64,000 nt of DNA from JAKFWF01 sp963732635 (GTDB lineage: Bacteria > Pseudomonadota > Alphaproteobacteria > Rhizobiales > Hyphomicrobiaceae), in assembly GCA_963732635.1 (NCBI GenBank), contig CAVTAL010000012.1:1-64000 (forward strand). The letters are read 5' to 3'. The translations under genes were made by a program, and so were the position numbers. Below are positions 55,160 through 62,838 of the stretch, one piece after another. The notes under the pieces are model-generated. The model saw only the letters and a list, made by a program, of their open reading frames with translations, had not been told where the DNA came from and did no database searches. Within the stretch, counting starts at the first letter, position 1. Each line of letters starts with the position of its first letter.

Positions 55160-56140
55160 ATGCTCGGGAAAAGTGCAACGCGCGCAACGGCTTGCGCGAC
55201 ATTTTTGGCCATTGCAGCGGCGATTTCGACTGCCGCACTCGCCGGGACGGGCCAGCCCTCGCCTGGGCAGATGGGTCTGCAGGACCCGGTGACCGAAGTC
55301 GCCGACAGCATCGTCTCGTTCCACAATGCCGTGTCTGCGATCATCATCGCGATTGCCGTGTTCGTCGGCCTGCTAATGGCTTACGTGATGGTTCGCTTCA
55401 GCGCCAAGAACAACCCGACGCCGTCGAAGAACACGCACAACACCATGCTCGAAGTGGCGTGGACCGTGGTGCCGATTTTGATTCTCCTGGCCATCGCCGT
55501 ACCGTCGTTCAAGCTGCTGTATCTGCAATATTCCTATCCGAAGCCGGACGTGACCGTGAAGGCCACGGGCAACGCCTGGTTCTGGGAGCACGAGTATCTC
55601 GACGGCGGCCCCAAGGTCACGTCGAACATGGTGACCGACGAGGATATCGTATCAGCCGACATCGGCAAGGCTGAGTTCGAGAAGCGCTTCGGCAAGCTCG
55701 AAGGCATCGACCGTATCAAGCAGATCTATCAAGCTTCGACGCCGCTGTGGGCCAAGACTAAGCAGGTCCGTCAGCTCTCCGTCGACAACGAGATCGCGGT
55801 GCCGGTCGGCAAGGTCGTGCATCTGCTGGTGACTTCCAACGACGTCATCCATTCCTGGACGATCCCGTCGTTCGGTTCGAAGATCCAGGCCGTCCCCGGT
55901 CGGGTCACCACCACCTGGTTCCGCCCGATGAAAGTCGGCGTGTACTACGGCCAGTGCTCAGTGCTGTGCGGCAAGGCGCACTCGGGCATGCCGATCGCAG
56001 TTCGTGTGGTGCCGGAGCCGGCCTATAAGGAATGGCTCGTCGCGGCGAAGGCCAAGGACTGGAAGAAGGCGCGCGGCATCCTCGTTGCCGCCACCGAATC
56101 GGCCGATCAGCCGAAGTACGCGGAAGTGGCGCCGCGCTGA
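55160..56140 (+). CDS. coxB: Cytochrome c oxidase subunit II
   Basis: A 326-residue aa3 oxidase subunit II that receives electrons from cytochrome c. A signal-like N-terminus is followed by two membrane helices (about 50-75 and 95-120). The CuA site is in GQCSVLCGKAHSGMPIAV, with both Cys, His and Met, and an upstream His in VIHSWTIPSFG. The WFWEHEYLD aromatic patch for electron entry is present. A 20-residue insertion around 165-200 is lineage-typical. First gene of the cox operon. Confidence 0.97.
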   Translation: MLGKSATRATACATFLAIAAAISTAALAGTGQPSPGQMGLQDPVTEVADSIVSFHNAVSAIIIAIAVFVGLLMAYVMVRFSAKNNPTPSKNTHNTMLEVAWTVVPILILLAIAVPSFKLLYLQYSYPKPDVTVKATGNAWFWEHEYLDGGPKVTSNMVTDEDIVSADIGKAEFEKRFGKLEGIDRIKQIYQASTPLWAKTKQVRQLSVDNEIAVPVGKVVHLLVTSNDVIHSWTIPSFGSKIQAVPGRVTTTWFRPMKVGVYYGQCSVLCGKAHSGMPIAVRVVPEPAYKEWLVAAKAKDWKKARGILVAATESADQPKYAEVAPR

Positions 56141-56200
56141 TCCGATCCCGTCAGACACGTCCGATCAAAGATTGCAAGTTCTAGCGAGAAGGCACTTCAG

Positions 56201-57823
56201 ATGGCGAGCGCAGCGCACGCGGGCTACAATGAGAACGGGGCTCCAACGAGCTTTGTGAAGCGGTGGTTGTATTCGACCAACCACAAAGACATCGGCACGA
56301 TGTATCTCATCTTCGCGATGCTGGCCGGCGTGGTCGGCAGCGCGTTGTCGGTTGGGATGCGCATGGAATTGCAAGAACCGGGCATGCAGTTCTTCGCCAA
56401 CTCGCACACATTCAACGTGTTCGTAACGGCTCACGGCCTCATCATGGTGTTCTTCATGGTGATGCCGGCAATGATCGGCGGGTTCGGCAACTGGTTCGTG
56501 CCGCTGATGATCGGTGCGCCTGACATGGCGTTCCCGCGCATGAACAACATCTCGTTCTGGCTGCTGCCGGTGGCGCTCGCCATGCTGGTGCTGTCGTTGT
56601 TCGTCGAAGGCCCGCCCGGCGCCAATGGTGCCGGTACAGGCTGGATCGTGCTGGCGCCGCTGTCGAGCAAGGCCGGGCATCCGGGCCCGGCGGTGGACTT
56701 CGGCATCCTCGCGCTGCATCTGGCCGGTGCCTCGTCGATCCTTGGTGCCATCAACTTCATCACGACAATCTTCAACATGCGCGCCCCGGGCATGACGCTC
56801 CACCGCATGCCGCTGTTCGTGTGGTCGGTGCTGATCACCGCCTTCCTGCTGCTGCTGTCGTTGCCGGTGTTGGCCGGCGCCATCACCATGCTGCTGACCG
56901 ATCGCAACTTCGGCACTATGTTCTTCGATGCGAAGGGTGGCGGCGATCCGGTGCTGTACCAGCACTTGTTCTGGTTCTTCGGTCATCCGGAAGTCTACAT
57001 TCTGATCCTGCCCGGCTTCGGCATGATCAGCCACATCATATCGACCTTCTCAAGGAAACCGGTGTTCGGTTACCTCGGCATGGCCTACGCCATGGTGGCG
57101 ATCGGCGTCGTCGGTTTTATCGTGTGGGCGCACCACATGTATACCGCCGGCCTTAACGTCAACACCCAGGCCTACTTCGTGTTCGCGACCATGGTGATCG
57201 CGGTGCCGACCGGCGTGAAGATCTTCTCCTGGATCGCCACCATGTGGGGCGGTTCGATCACGTACAAGGTGCCGATGATCTGGGCGCTGGGCTTCGTGTT
57301 CCTGTTCACCGTCGGCGGCGTTACCGGCGTGATGCTGGCCAATGCCGGCGTCGATCGTGCGCTGCATAATACTTACTACGTCGTCGCCCACTTCCACTAC
57401 GTGCTGTCGCTTGGCGCCGTGTTCGCGATCTTCGCCGGCTGGTACTACTGGTTCCCGAAGATGAGCGGCTATATGTATTCTGAGTTCCTGGCCAAGCTGC
57501 ACTTCTGGCTGACCTTCATCGGTGCCAACGTGCTGTTCTTCCCGCAGCACTTCCTTGGATTGGCGGGCATGCCGCGCCACTACGCCGATTACCCGGATGC
57601 GTTTGCCGGCTGGAACAAGGTGTCGTCGATCGGCGCCTACATTACGACGCTCGGCACAGTGGTCTTCTTCATCGGCTTGGCGCTGGCATTCATGCGCAAG
57701 CAGAAGGCGGTCGACAATCCGTGGGGCGAGGGTGCCACGACGCTGGAATGGACCTTGTCCTCACCACCGCCCTACCATTGCTTCGAGACGTTGCCGCGCT
57801 TCAAAGGTGGCGATCATCACTGA
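56201..57823 (+). CDS. coxA: Cytochrome c oxidase subunit I
   Basis: A 540-residue aa3-type heme-copper oxidase catalytic subunit with twelve membrane helices. TAHGLIMVFFMVMPAMIGG holds a low-spin heme ligand, WFFGHPEVYILILPGFG the CuB His with the cross-linked Tyr, and YYVVAHFHYVLSLG both heme His ligands. The D- and K-channel residues expected for type A1 oxidases appear present. GAAGG lies before ATG 56201. A hairpin follows the stop. Confidence 0.98.
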   Translation: MASAAHAGYNENGAPTSFVKRWLYSTNHKDIGTMYLIFAMLAGVVGSALSVGMRMELQEPGMQFFANSHTFNVFVTAHGLIMVFFMVMPAMIGGFGNWFVPLMIGAPDMAFPRMNNISFWLLPVALAMLVLSLFVEGPPGANGAGTGWIVLAPLSSKAGHPGPAVDFGILALHLAGASSILGAINFITTIFNMRAPGMTLHRMPLFVWSVLITAFLLLLSLPVLAGAITMLLTDRNFGTMFFDAKGGGDPVLYQHLFWFFGHPEVYILILPGFGMISHIISTFSRKPVFGYLGMAYAMVAIGVVGFIVWAHHMYTAGLNVNTQAYFVFATMVIAVPTGVKIFSWIATMWGGSITYKVPMIWALGFVFLFTVGGVTGVMLANAGVDRALHNTYYVVAHFHYVLSLGAVFAIFAGWYYWFPKMSGYMYSEFLAKLHFWLTFIGANVLFFPQHFLGLAGMPRHYADYPDAFAGWNKVSSIGAYITTLGTVVFFIGLALAFMRKQKAVDNPWGEGATTLEWTLSSPPPYHCFETLPRFKGGDHH

Positions 57824-57831
57824 GACAAGTT

Positions 57832-57859
57832 AATCCGGGCCGGCCTGTCGGCCCGGATT
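57832..57859 (+). terminator. Intercistronic hairpin after coxA
   Basis: AATCCGGGCCG (57832-57842) and CGGCCCGGATT (57849-57859) are perfect 11-base arms with a six-base loop, eight bases past the coxA stop. There is no long T run. It may attenuate downstream expression or protect the coxBA message. Confidence 0.6.
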
Positions 57860-57939
57860 TGGCGGCTGATCGGCGCTCCGGCGTCGCTACTCAATCGATC
57901 CGACTCACGATCCGGCACAACTGACGTCATGGTGTTTAA

Positions 57940-58878
57940 TTGACCGACACGACCCAGATCACAGCTGAGACGTCGCCCTTGGACGACCTCGCCGGCGGCT
58001 CGGTCAGCGACTTCATTGCGCTATTGAAGCCGCGCGTGATGTCGCTCGTGGTGCTGACGGCGTTGGTCGGCATCGTCGCGGCGCCCGGCCACATCCATCC
58101 ACTGCTAGGTGGGATTGCGCTTTTGGCCATCTCGGTTGGTGCCGGCGCCTCGGGTGCGCTCAATATGTGGTACGATGCCGACATCGACGCACGGATGGCG
58201 CGCACCGCGGCCCGCCCGATCCCGCGCGGACGAATAGCTGCCGGTGAGGCGCTGGTATTTGGTTCGGTGTTATCGTTCTTCTCGGTAATGACGCTCGGCC
58301 TGCTGGTAAATGTGTTTGCCGGCGCGTTTCTGGCCTTCACCATCGGCTTCTATATTTTCGTCTACACGATGTGGCTGAAGCGGCGCACGCCGCAGAACAT
58401 CGTCATCGGCGGGGCCGCAGGCGCTTTCCCACCAATGATCGGCTGGGCGGCGGTAACTGGCGGCGTAAGCCTCGACAGTGTGCTGCTGTTCGCGATCATC
58501 TTCATGTGGACGCCGCCGCACTTCTGGGCGCTGGCGCTTTATCGCTGCCGTGACTACGAGCGCGTCGGCGTTCCGATGCTGCCGGTAGTGGCAGGAGGCG
58601 ATGTCACCCGGCGCCACATCATGGCCTATTCGGTTCTGCTCGCGCCGCTAGGCGTCATGCCCTACTTCACCGGGCTCGGCGGACTGGCGTACCTGACGAT
58701 TTCGGCCACCCTCGGGGCGGCGTTCGTCTGGTACGCGGTCCGGGTGTTCCAGGTGCGCGAGGGCCGCGAGGCGGATGCGGTGGCGCGCAAGCTGTTCGCC
58801 TTCTCGATCCTCTATCTGTTCGCGCTGTTCATCGTGCTGCTGGCCGAGCACACCTTGCGCATCGTGCAGGGCGGGTGA
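57940..58878 (+). CDS. ctaB: Heme O synthase (protoheme IX farnesyltransferase)
   Basis: A 312-residue UbiA-type prenyltransferase that adds farnesyl to heme B for heme A synthesis. The prenyl diphosphate-binding motif NMWYDADIDARMART is near residue 70, a second Asp-rich loop follows TPPHFWALALYRCRDYE, and about nine membrane helices are visible. The start appears to be TTG 57940, without a clear Shine-Dalgarno; the ATG at 57929 meets a stop at once. Downstream ATGs would remove conserved N-terminal residues. Confidence 0.95.
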   Translation: MTDTTQITAETSPLDDLAGGSVSDFIALLKPRVMSLVVLTALVGIVAAPGHIHPLLGGIALLAISVGAGASGALNMWYDADIDARMARTAARPIPRGRIAAGEALVFGSVLSFFSVMTLGLLVNVFAGAFLAFTIGFYIFVYTMWLKRRTPQNIVIGGAAGAFPPMIGWAAVTGGVSLDSVLLFAIIFMWTPPHFWALALYRCRDYERVGVPMLPVVAGGDVTRRHIMAYSVLLAPLGVMPYFTGLGGLAYLTISATLGAAFVWYAVRVFQVREGREADAVARKLFAFSILYLFALFIVLLAEHTLRIVQGG

Positions 58879-58881
58879 CCC

Positions 58882-59052
58882 GTGGAGAAAGCCTTGGAGC
58901 ACAACGAAAGCGAGAAGCCGAGTGCCGCTTGGCTGCGACAGCGCCGCTTGCGCTCGATCGCGATCGCGGTTGCGCTGCTGACGCTGACGGCATTGTTCTA
59001 CGCCGCGACGATCGTGCGTCTCGGCGGCAATGTCCTCAACCGGGCGCTGTGA
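58882..59052 (+). CDS. Small cox-operon membrane protein (CoxF-like)
   Basis: A 56-residue protein from GTG 58882 to the TGA at 59050-59052: a charged N-terminus (NESEKPSAAWLRQRRLRSI) and one hydrophobic helix (IAIAVALLTLTALFYAATIV). A one-helix protein is found here, between ctaB and ctaG, in many alphaproteobacterial cox operons and is often called CoxF. Its function is not established; it may assist oxidase assembly. Three bases separate it from the ctaB stop and five from ctaG. Confidence 0.75.
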   Translation: MEKALEHNESEKPSAAWLRQRRLRSIAIAVALLTLTALFYAATIVRLGGNVLNRAL

Positions 59053-59057
59053 CCACC

Positions 59058-59675
59058 ATGGGCGAGCACGAGAACGCGGCTGATCGGGAACTGGCGGGCG
59101 CCACCATGGCACGGCGCCACCGCCGTGTCGGCGCCTGGGCCGCGACCGGCGCCGCCGCCATGCTGCTGCTCGCCTTCGCATCGGTGCCGTTGTACCGGAT
59201 ATTTTGCCAGACTACCGGCTACGGCGGCACGCCGAAGTCAGCGGTGCGCGGCGCTGACAGCATTCTTGATCGGCAGATCACGGTCCGGTTTGATGCCACC
59301 GTGGCGCCGGGCCTCGCCTGGTCGGTACAGCCGGTTGAAGCAACCAAGACCGTGCGCTTCGGCGAAACCACGGTCGCTCACTACCGTGCCACCAACATGT
59401 CGGATCGCGCGATCGTCGGCACGTCAAGTTTCAACGTGACGCCGGATCAGACCGGATCGTATTTCAACAAGCTGGCCTGCTTCTGCTTCACCGAGCAGCG
59501 GCTGGAGCCGGGCCAGACCGTCGACATGGCGGTGCAGTTCTTCGTCGATCCGGAAATGGTCAAGGACAAGGATACGAGCCATATCGGGCTGATCACGCTG
59601 TCCTATACGTTCTTCGTCGTCGACAATCCAAAGCTGACAGCCGCTGGTTCGGTCGCGACCGGCCGGGGATCATGA
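59058..59675 (+). CDS. ctaG: Cytochrome c oxidase assembly protein CtaG (Cox11)
   Basis: A 205-residue Cu(I) chaperone for the CuB site. One N-terminal anchor helix (GAAAMLLLAFASVPLYRIFC) with the conserved Cys in RIFCQTTGYGGT is followed by an immunoglobulin-like domain with the copper motif CFCF in NKLACFCFTEQRLEPGQ. ATG 59058 is five bases after the preceding small gene, so the two are co-translated. Confidence 0.96.
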   Translation: MGEHENAADRELAGATMARRHRRVGAWAATGAAAMLLLAFASVPLYRIFCQTTGYGGTPKSAVRGADSILDRQITVRFDATVAPGLAWSVQPVEATKTVRFGETTVAHYRATNMSDRAIVGTSSFNVTPDQTGSYFNKLACFCFTEQRLEPGQTVDMAVQFFVDPEMVKDKDTSHIGLITLSYTFFVVDNPKLTAAGSVATGRGS

Positions 59676-59758
59676 GCGCATACTGAATTCTAGGGGCATG
59701 AGGAACGGCGCGTTTGATTGCCGAGCCTCCAGAGACATCAAGGAAGACGGAGAAGACC

Positions 59759-60673
59759 ATGGCCGATCACAGCCACGCCAAGCACCATGACTACCATCTT
59801 GTCGATCCGAGCCCATGGCCGTTGCTGGCTTCGCTTGGTGCGTTCATCATGGCGATTGGCGCCATTGTGCTGATGCGATCGCAAGCTGGCGGCGAGGGAC
59901 TGTTCGGCATCAAGGGGCCGACCATGTTCCTGGTCGGTTTCGCAGCCGTGTCGGCGGTGGCGTTCATGTGGTGGCGCGACGTCATCAAGGAAGCGCACAA
60001 GGGCGACCACACGCCGGTCGTCGGCATTCACTTGCGCTATGGCATGATCATGTTCATCGCCTCGGAGGTGATGTTCTTCGTTGCCTGGTTCTGGGCCTAT
60101 TTCGACGTATCGCTGTTCCCTGCCGGTGTCACGACGCTTGAGAATTCGACGCAGGTAATAGGCATGGTCGAGCGCAACGCTTTGACCGGGGGCGTCTGGC
60201 CTCCGAAGCCCGCCGAAGGCTTTAAGAGCACCTTCGATCCCTGGGGTTTGCCGCTGGTCAACACGCTGATCCTGCTGCTGTCCGGCACGACCGTCACCTG
60301 GGCCCACCACGCGCTGCTCAAGAATGACCGCAAGGGATTAATCTGGGGACTGTTCCTCACCGTCATCCTTGGCGTACTTTTCACCACCTGCCAGGTATAT
60401 GAGTACGGGCATGCCGCGTTCAGCTTCGCCGGCCACATCTACGGCTCGACGTTCTTCATGGCGACCGGCTTCCATGGTGCCCACGTCGTCATCGGCACCA
60501 TCTTCCTGTTCGTGTGCCTGATGCGCGCGCTCAAAGGCCACTTCACGCCGCAGCAGCACTTCGGCTTCGAGGCCGCCGCCTGGTATTGGCATTTCGTGGA
60601 CGTGGTCTGGCTGTTCCTGTTCGCCTGCATCTACGTGTTGGGCGCTGGCCACTACGCGCCGGTCGCGCATTAA
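59759..60673 (+). CDS. coxC: Cytochrome c oxidase subunit III
   Basis: A 304-residue subunit III with seven membrane helices. It starts MADHSHAKHHDYHLVDPSPW, continues RYGMIMFIASEVMFFVAWFW, and ends YWHFVDVVWLFLFACIYVLG. It stabilises the proton-pumping core. GGAG precedes ATG 59759. A strong hairpin lies just after the stop. Confidence 0.97.
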   Translation: MADHSHAKHHDYHLVDPSPWPLLASLGAFIMAIGAIVLMRSQAGGEGLFGIKGPTMFLVGFAAVSAVAFMWWRDVIKEAHKGDHTPVVGIHLRYGMIMFIASEVMFFVAWFWAYFDVSLFPAGVTTLENSTQVIGMVERNALTGGVWPPKPAEGFKSTFDPWGLPLVNTLILLLSGTTVTWAHHALLKNDRKGLIWGLFLTVILGVLFTTCQVYEYGHAAFSFAGHIYGSTFFMATGFHGAHVVIGTIFLFVCLMRALKGHFTPQQHFGFEAAAWYWHFVDVVWLFLFACIYVLGAGHYAPVAH

Positions 60674-60679
60674 TTGCTG

Positions 60680-60720
60680 GTCGCAACCGACTCCCCTCCG
60701 GGGAGCCGGCCGGTTGCGAC
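60680..60720 (+). terminator. Strong hairpin after coxC
   Basis: GTCGCAACCG (60680-60689) pairs with CGGTTGCGAC (60711-60720); inside, CTCCCC (60691-60696) pairs with GGGGAG (60700-60705). The stem is about 16 pairs with a small bulge, seven bases after the stop. It is a probable operon terminator or attenuator before the DUF983 gene. Confidence 0.7.
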
Positions 60721-60795
60721 GGGCCATCTCGTTTGTTCAGACAAGCGGCCGGCTCGCATCATGCGGGCCGGCCGCATGGCATATCGGAGGGTGCG

Positions 60796-61170
60796 ATGAG
60801 CGATCCAGTGGTGTCACCGTTTGCCATCGGTCTCAAGTGCGGGTGCCCGCGTTGTGGAAAGGCACCGCTGTTCGCCAGTTGGTGGTCACTCAACCTCGGC
60901 AAGGGCTGCACCGCCTGCAAGCTTGACTACGCTTTCGTCGACAGCGGTGACGGCCCGGCGATTTTCGCCATTTTCCTGCTGGGCTTCATTGCCCTCGGGG
61001 GCGCCTTGATCATGCACCTGAGCTTTGGCGTACCGTTATGGCTGACCTACGTCTTCTGGGGCATCGCCACGCCGGTGATCGCGATCGTGCTGCTGCGGTT
61101 CCTGAAGGCGACGATGATCGCGCTTCAATTCCGCAACAAGGCCGAGGAGGGCCGCCGTGCTTCCGAATAA
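60796..61170 (+). CDS. DUF983 family membrane protein
   Basis: A 124-residue protein with an N-terminal zinc-ribbon-like motif (LKCGCPRCGK, then GCTACKLDY) and two membrane helices (about 55-78 and 82-104). DUF983 genes regularly follow coxC in alphaproteobacteria, often just before surf1, suggesting a role in oxidase assembly that is not proven. GGAGG precedes ATG 60796 by seven bases. Its last 46 bases overlap the opposite-strand pcp gene. No surf1 follows. Confidence 0.88.
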   Translation: MSDPVVSPFAIGLKCGCPRCGKAPLFASWWSLNLGKGCTACKLDYAFVDSGDGPAIFAIFLLGFIALGGALIMHLSFGVPLWLTYVFWGIATPVIAIVLLRFLKATMIALQFRNKAEEGRRASE

Positions 61171-61826
61171 CCCGGACGCATGGCAACAGGCACTTCGCCA
61201 AGGCACGCACCGATAATTTCGAGCCCACCGATGACCGCGCGCGGCATCGTTAGCCGGGAGCCGCCGACGTGTTGGCGCTCGTCGATCGACAACGGTAGGT
61301 GAATGAAGCCTGCCCGCTCGATGCCGTTCTGACGGCGCGCGACCTCCAGCGAATGATAGAGGGCGGCGTTGCAAAGATAGCGACCAGCATCGCGCGAGAT
61401 CTCGACCGGCAGGCCGCGGTGCCGCAAGCGATGCGCGATCAGGCTTGCCGGTAGCTTCGCGGACAGCGTCGCGGGAGCTTCATGCACGAGACAGTTGCCG
61501 GCTTGCGGTGTCACGCCGCAGGCGTCGGCCACAGCGCTGTGCTCATTATAGCCGCGCGTCTCGATGACGAACCCCGACGCCTTGCGCGACACCCCGAAAT
61601 GCAATGCCACGACCGGCGTCGTCGCGTGGAGTAATTCGATCAGCCGATGCGTGCCGCCATGCCATTCGGTCGACAGCATGTGCGCTTCGAACCGGTAGCC
61701 CGGAAACGCCCGTCGCGCCGCCGGTGCCAACCGTTCCACCAGTTTCCACGACGCATTGACCGGCACGCTCGGAAACGGCCCGAAGCCGGTGAGCAGGATG
61801 GTCGGGCGGTGGTGGTTGGTTGACAT
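61125..61826 (-). CDS. pcp: Pyroglutamyl-peptidase I-like (C15 family)
   Basis: A 233-residue C15 cysteine peptidase that removes N-terminal pyroglutamate. GFGPFPSVPVNAS starts the fold, the catalytic Glu is near VIETRGYNEH, the Cys in DAGRYLCNAALYHSLE and the His in GFIHLPLS. It is slightly longer than the 200-215 residues usual for the family, the extra residues lying at the C-terminus. ATG 61826 gives MSTNHHRPTILLTGFGP. It overlaps the 3' end of the DUF983 gene tail to tail by 46 bases. Confidence 0.88.
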   Translation of the reverse strand: MSTNHHRPTILLTGFGPFPSVPVNASWKLVERLAPAARRAFPGYRFEAHMLSTEWHGGTHRLIELLHATTPVVALHFGVSRKASGFVIETRGYNEHSAVADACGVTPQAGNCLVHEAPATLSAKLPASLIAHRLRHRGLPVEISRDAGRYLCNAALYHSLEVARRQNGIERAGFIHLPLSIDERQHVGGSRLTMPRAVIGGLEIIGACLGEVPVAMRPGYSEARRPSSALLRN

Positions 61827-61878
61827 GGGATCAAATTGTTGGCCTCGCATATCGGTTGGGTCAAGCCCCTTGCGCGGC

Positions 61879-62838
61879 CTATGGCAATTGCACGGTCGCG
61901 ACTACCGGCAGATGATCGGAGCCCAGCCGTGGTCCGGTCGCGAACCAGACGGACTTGATTTGTGGTGACGTCATGACGTTGTCAATTAGGAAGGCAGGGA
62001 TGTTCGGCCAGTTGTCCTGGGCCGGCCAGCTGCGCGCCCACGTGCCGTGACGGACGAGTCCTGTTCGATAGCCGAGGCGGAAGAGTTTCCACGACCAGGG
62101 CGTCAGGTTGAAGTCGCCGATCACGACGACGGGTTGCTTCAGTCCGGCGAGTTCGTTTTCGATCCATTGATACTGGACTGCCTGCTCGTTCGGTCGATAG
62201 GCATAATAGGGCCGAAGCCCGACGATCCGTAGCCTGCCGGCGGAACCATCGGCAAACTCGATCCACGACCATGAGGGCACAAACGCGGTGCGCGTCTGTC
62301 CGCCTGAATCCATAAATGGCTGCTTCGCTGCAATGACGATGTCATTGCAGCGGCAATCATGAATGTGAGGATACGCCAGTTCGAGCAAGGGCAAGAGCTT
62401 TGGCTTCGAACGCCATGTCATCTCTTGCAGCACGACGACGTCAGGGTTCTGGTCGAGGATCCAGCGCGCTGCCTCGGGAAGGCGCTCGTTCGCGCCGAAT
62501 ACATTGAAGGTCAGCAACTTCAGCTGGCGCTTGGCTGAAGTGCCTGTACTCGAATCGATTTTGGTGGAGGCCGCCATATTGCATGCGATGGCCATTATGC
62601 CGGCATTGAGACACGCCATCGCCATCAGCAATCGGGCCGCATGCCGCTTGCGCAATAGCCAAGTCAAGACTGTCGCAGCCAAGCAACCGGCCAGAGTTGC
62701 GGGGCGAAAATGGTTCGTGAGTTCCAGCGCTGGAACGACGGAGGCTAGCAGGCCAAGTCCGGACATCGCGGCGCCAACGACGACAATCGCGGCCATGAAG
62801 AAATCGGCAGCCGCAACGGTAGGCCGGCGCTCCACCAT
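61879..62838 (-). CDS. Endonuclease/exonuclease/phosphatase-family membrane protein
   Basis: A 319-residue protein. About three hydrophobic segments fill the first 95 residues, then the EEP catalytic domain: LLTFNVFGANER, VVLQEMTW (metal Glu), VVIGDFNLTPWS (Asp, Asn) and LGSDHLPVVA (final Asp-His). The membrane-anchored form occurs widely in proteobacteria; the substrate may be a phosphodiester or phospholipid. Its ATG shares one base with the parE stop (TGATG), so it is translationally coupled to parE. Confidence 0.88.
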   Translation of the reverse strand: MVERRPTVAAADFFMAAIVVVGAAMSGLGLLASVVPALELTNHFRPATLAGCLAATVLTWLLRKRHAARLLMAMACLNAGIMAIACNMAASTKIDSSTGTSAKRQLKLLTFNVFGANERLPEAARWILDQNPDVVVLQEMTWRSKPKLLPLLELAYPHIHDCRCNDIVIAAKQPFMDSGGQTRTAFVPSWSWIEFADGSAGRLRIVGLRPYYAYRPNEQAVQYQWIENELAGLKQPVVVIGDFNLTPWSWKLFRLGYRTGLVRHGTWARSWPAQDNWPNIPAFLIDNVMTSPQIKSVWFATGPRLGSDHLPVVATVQLP

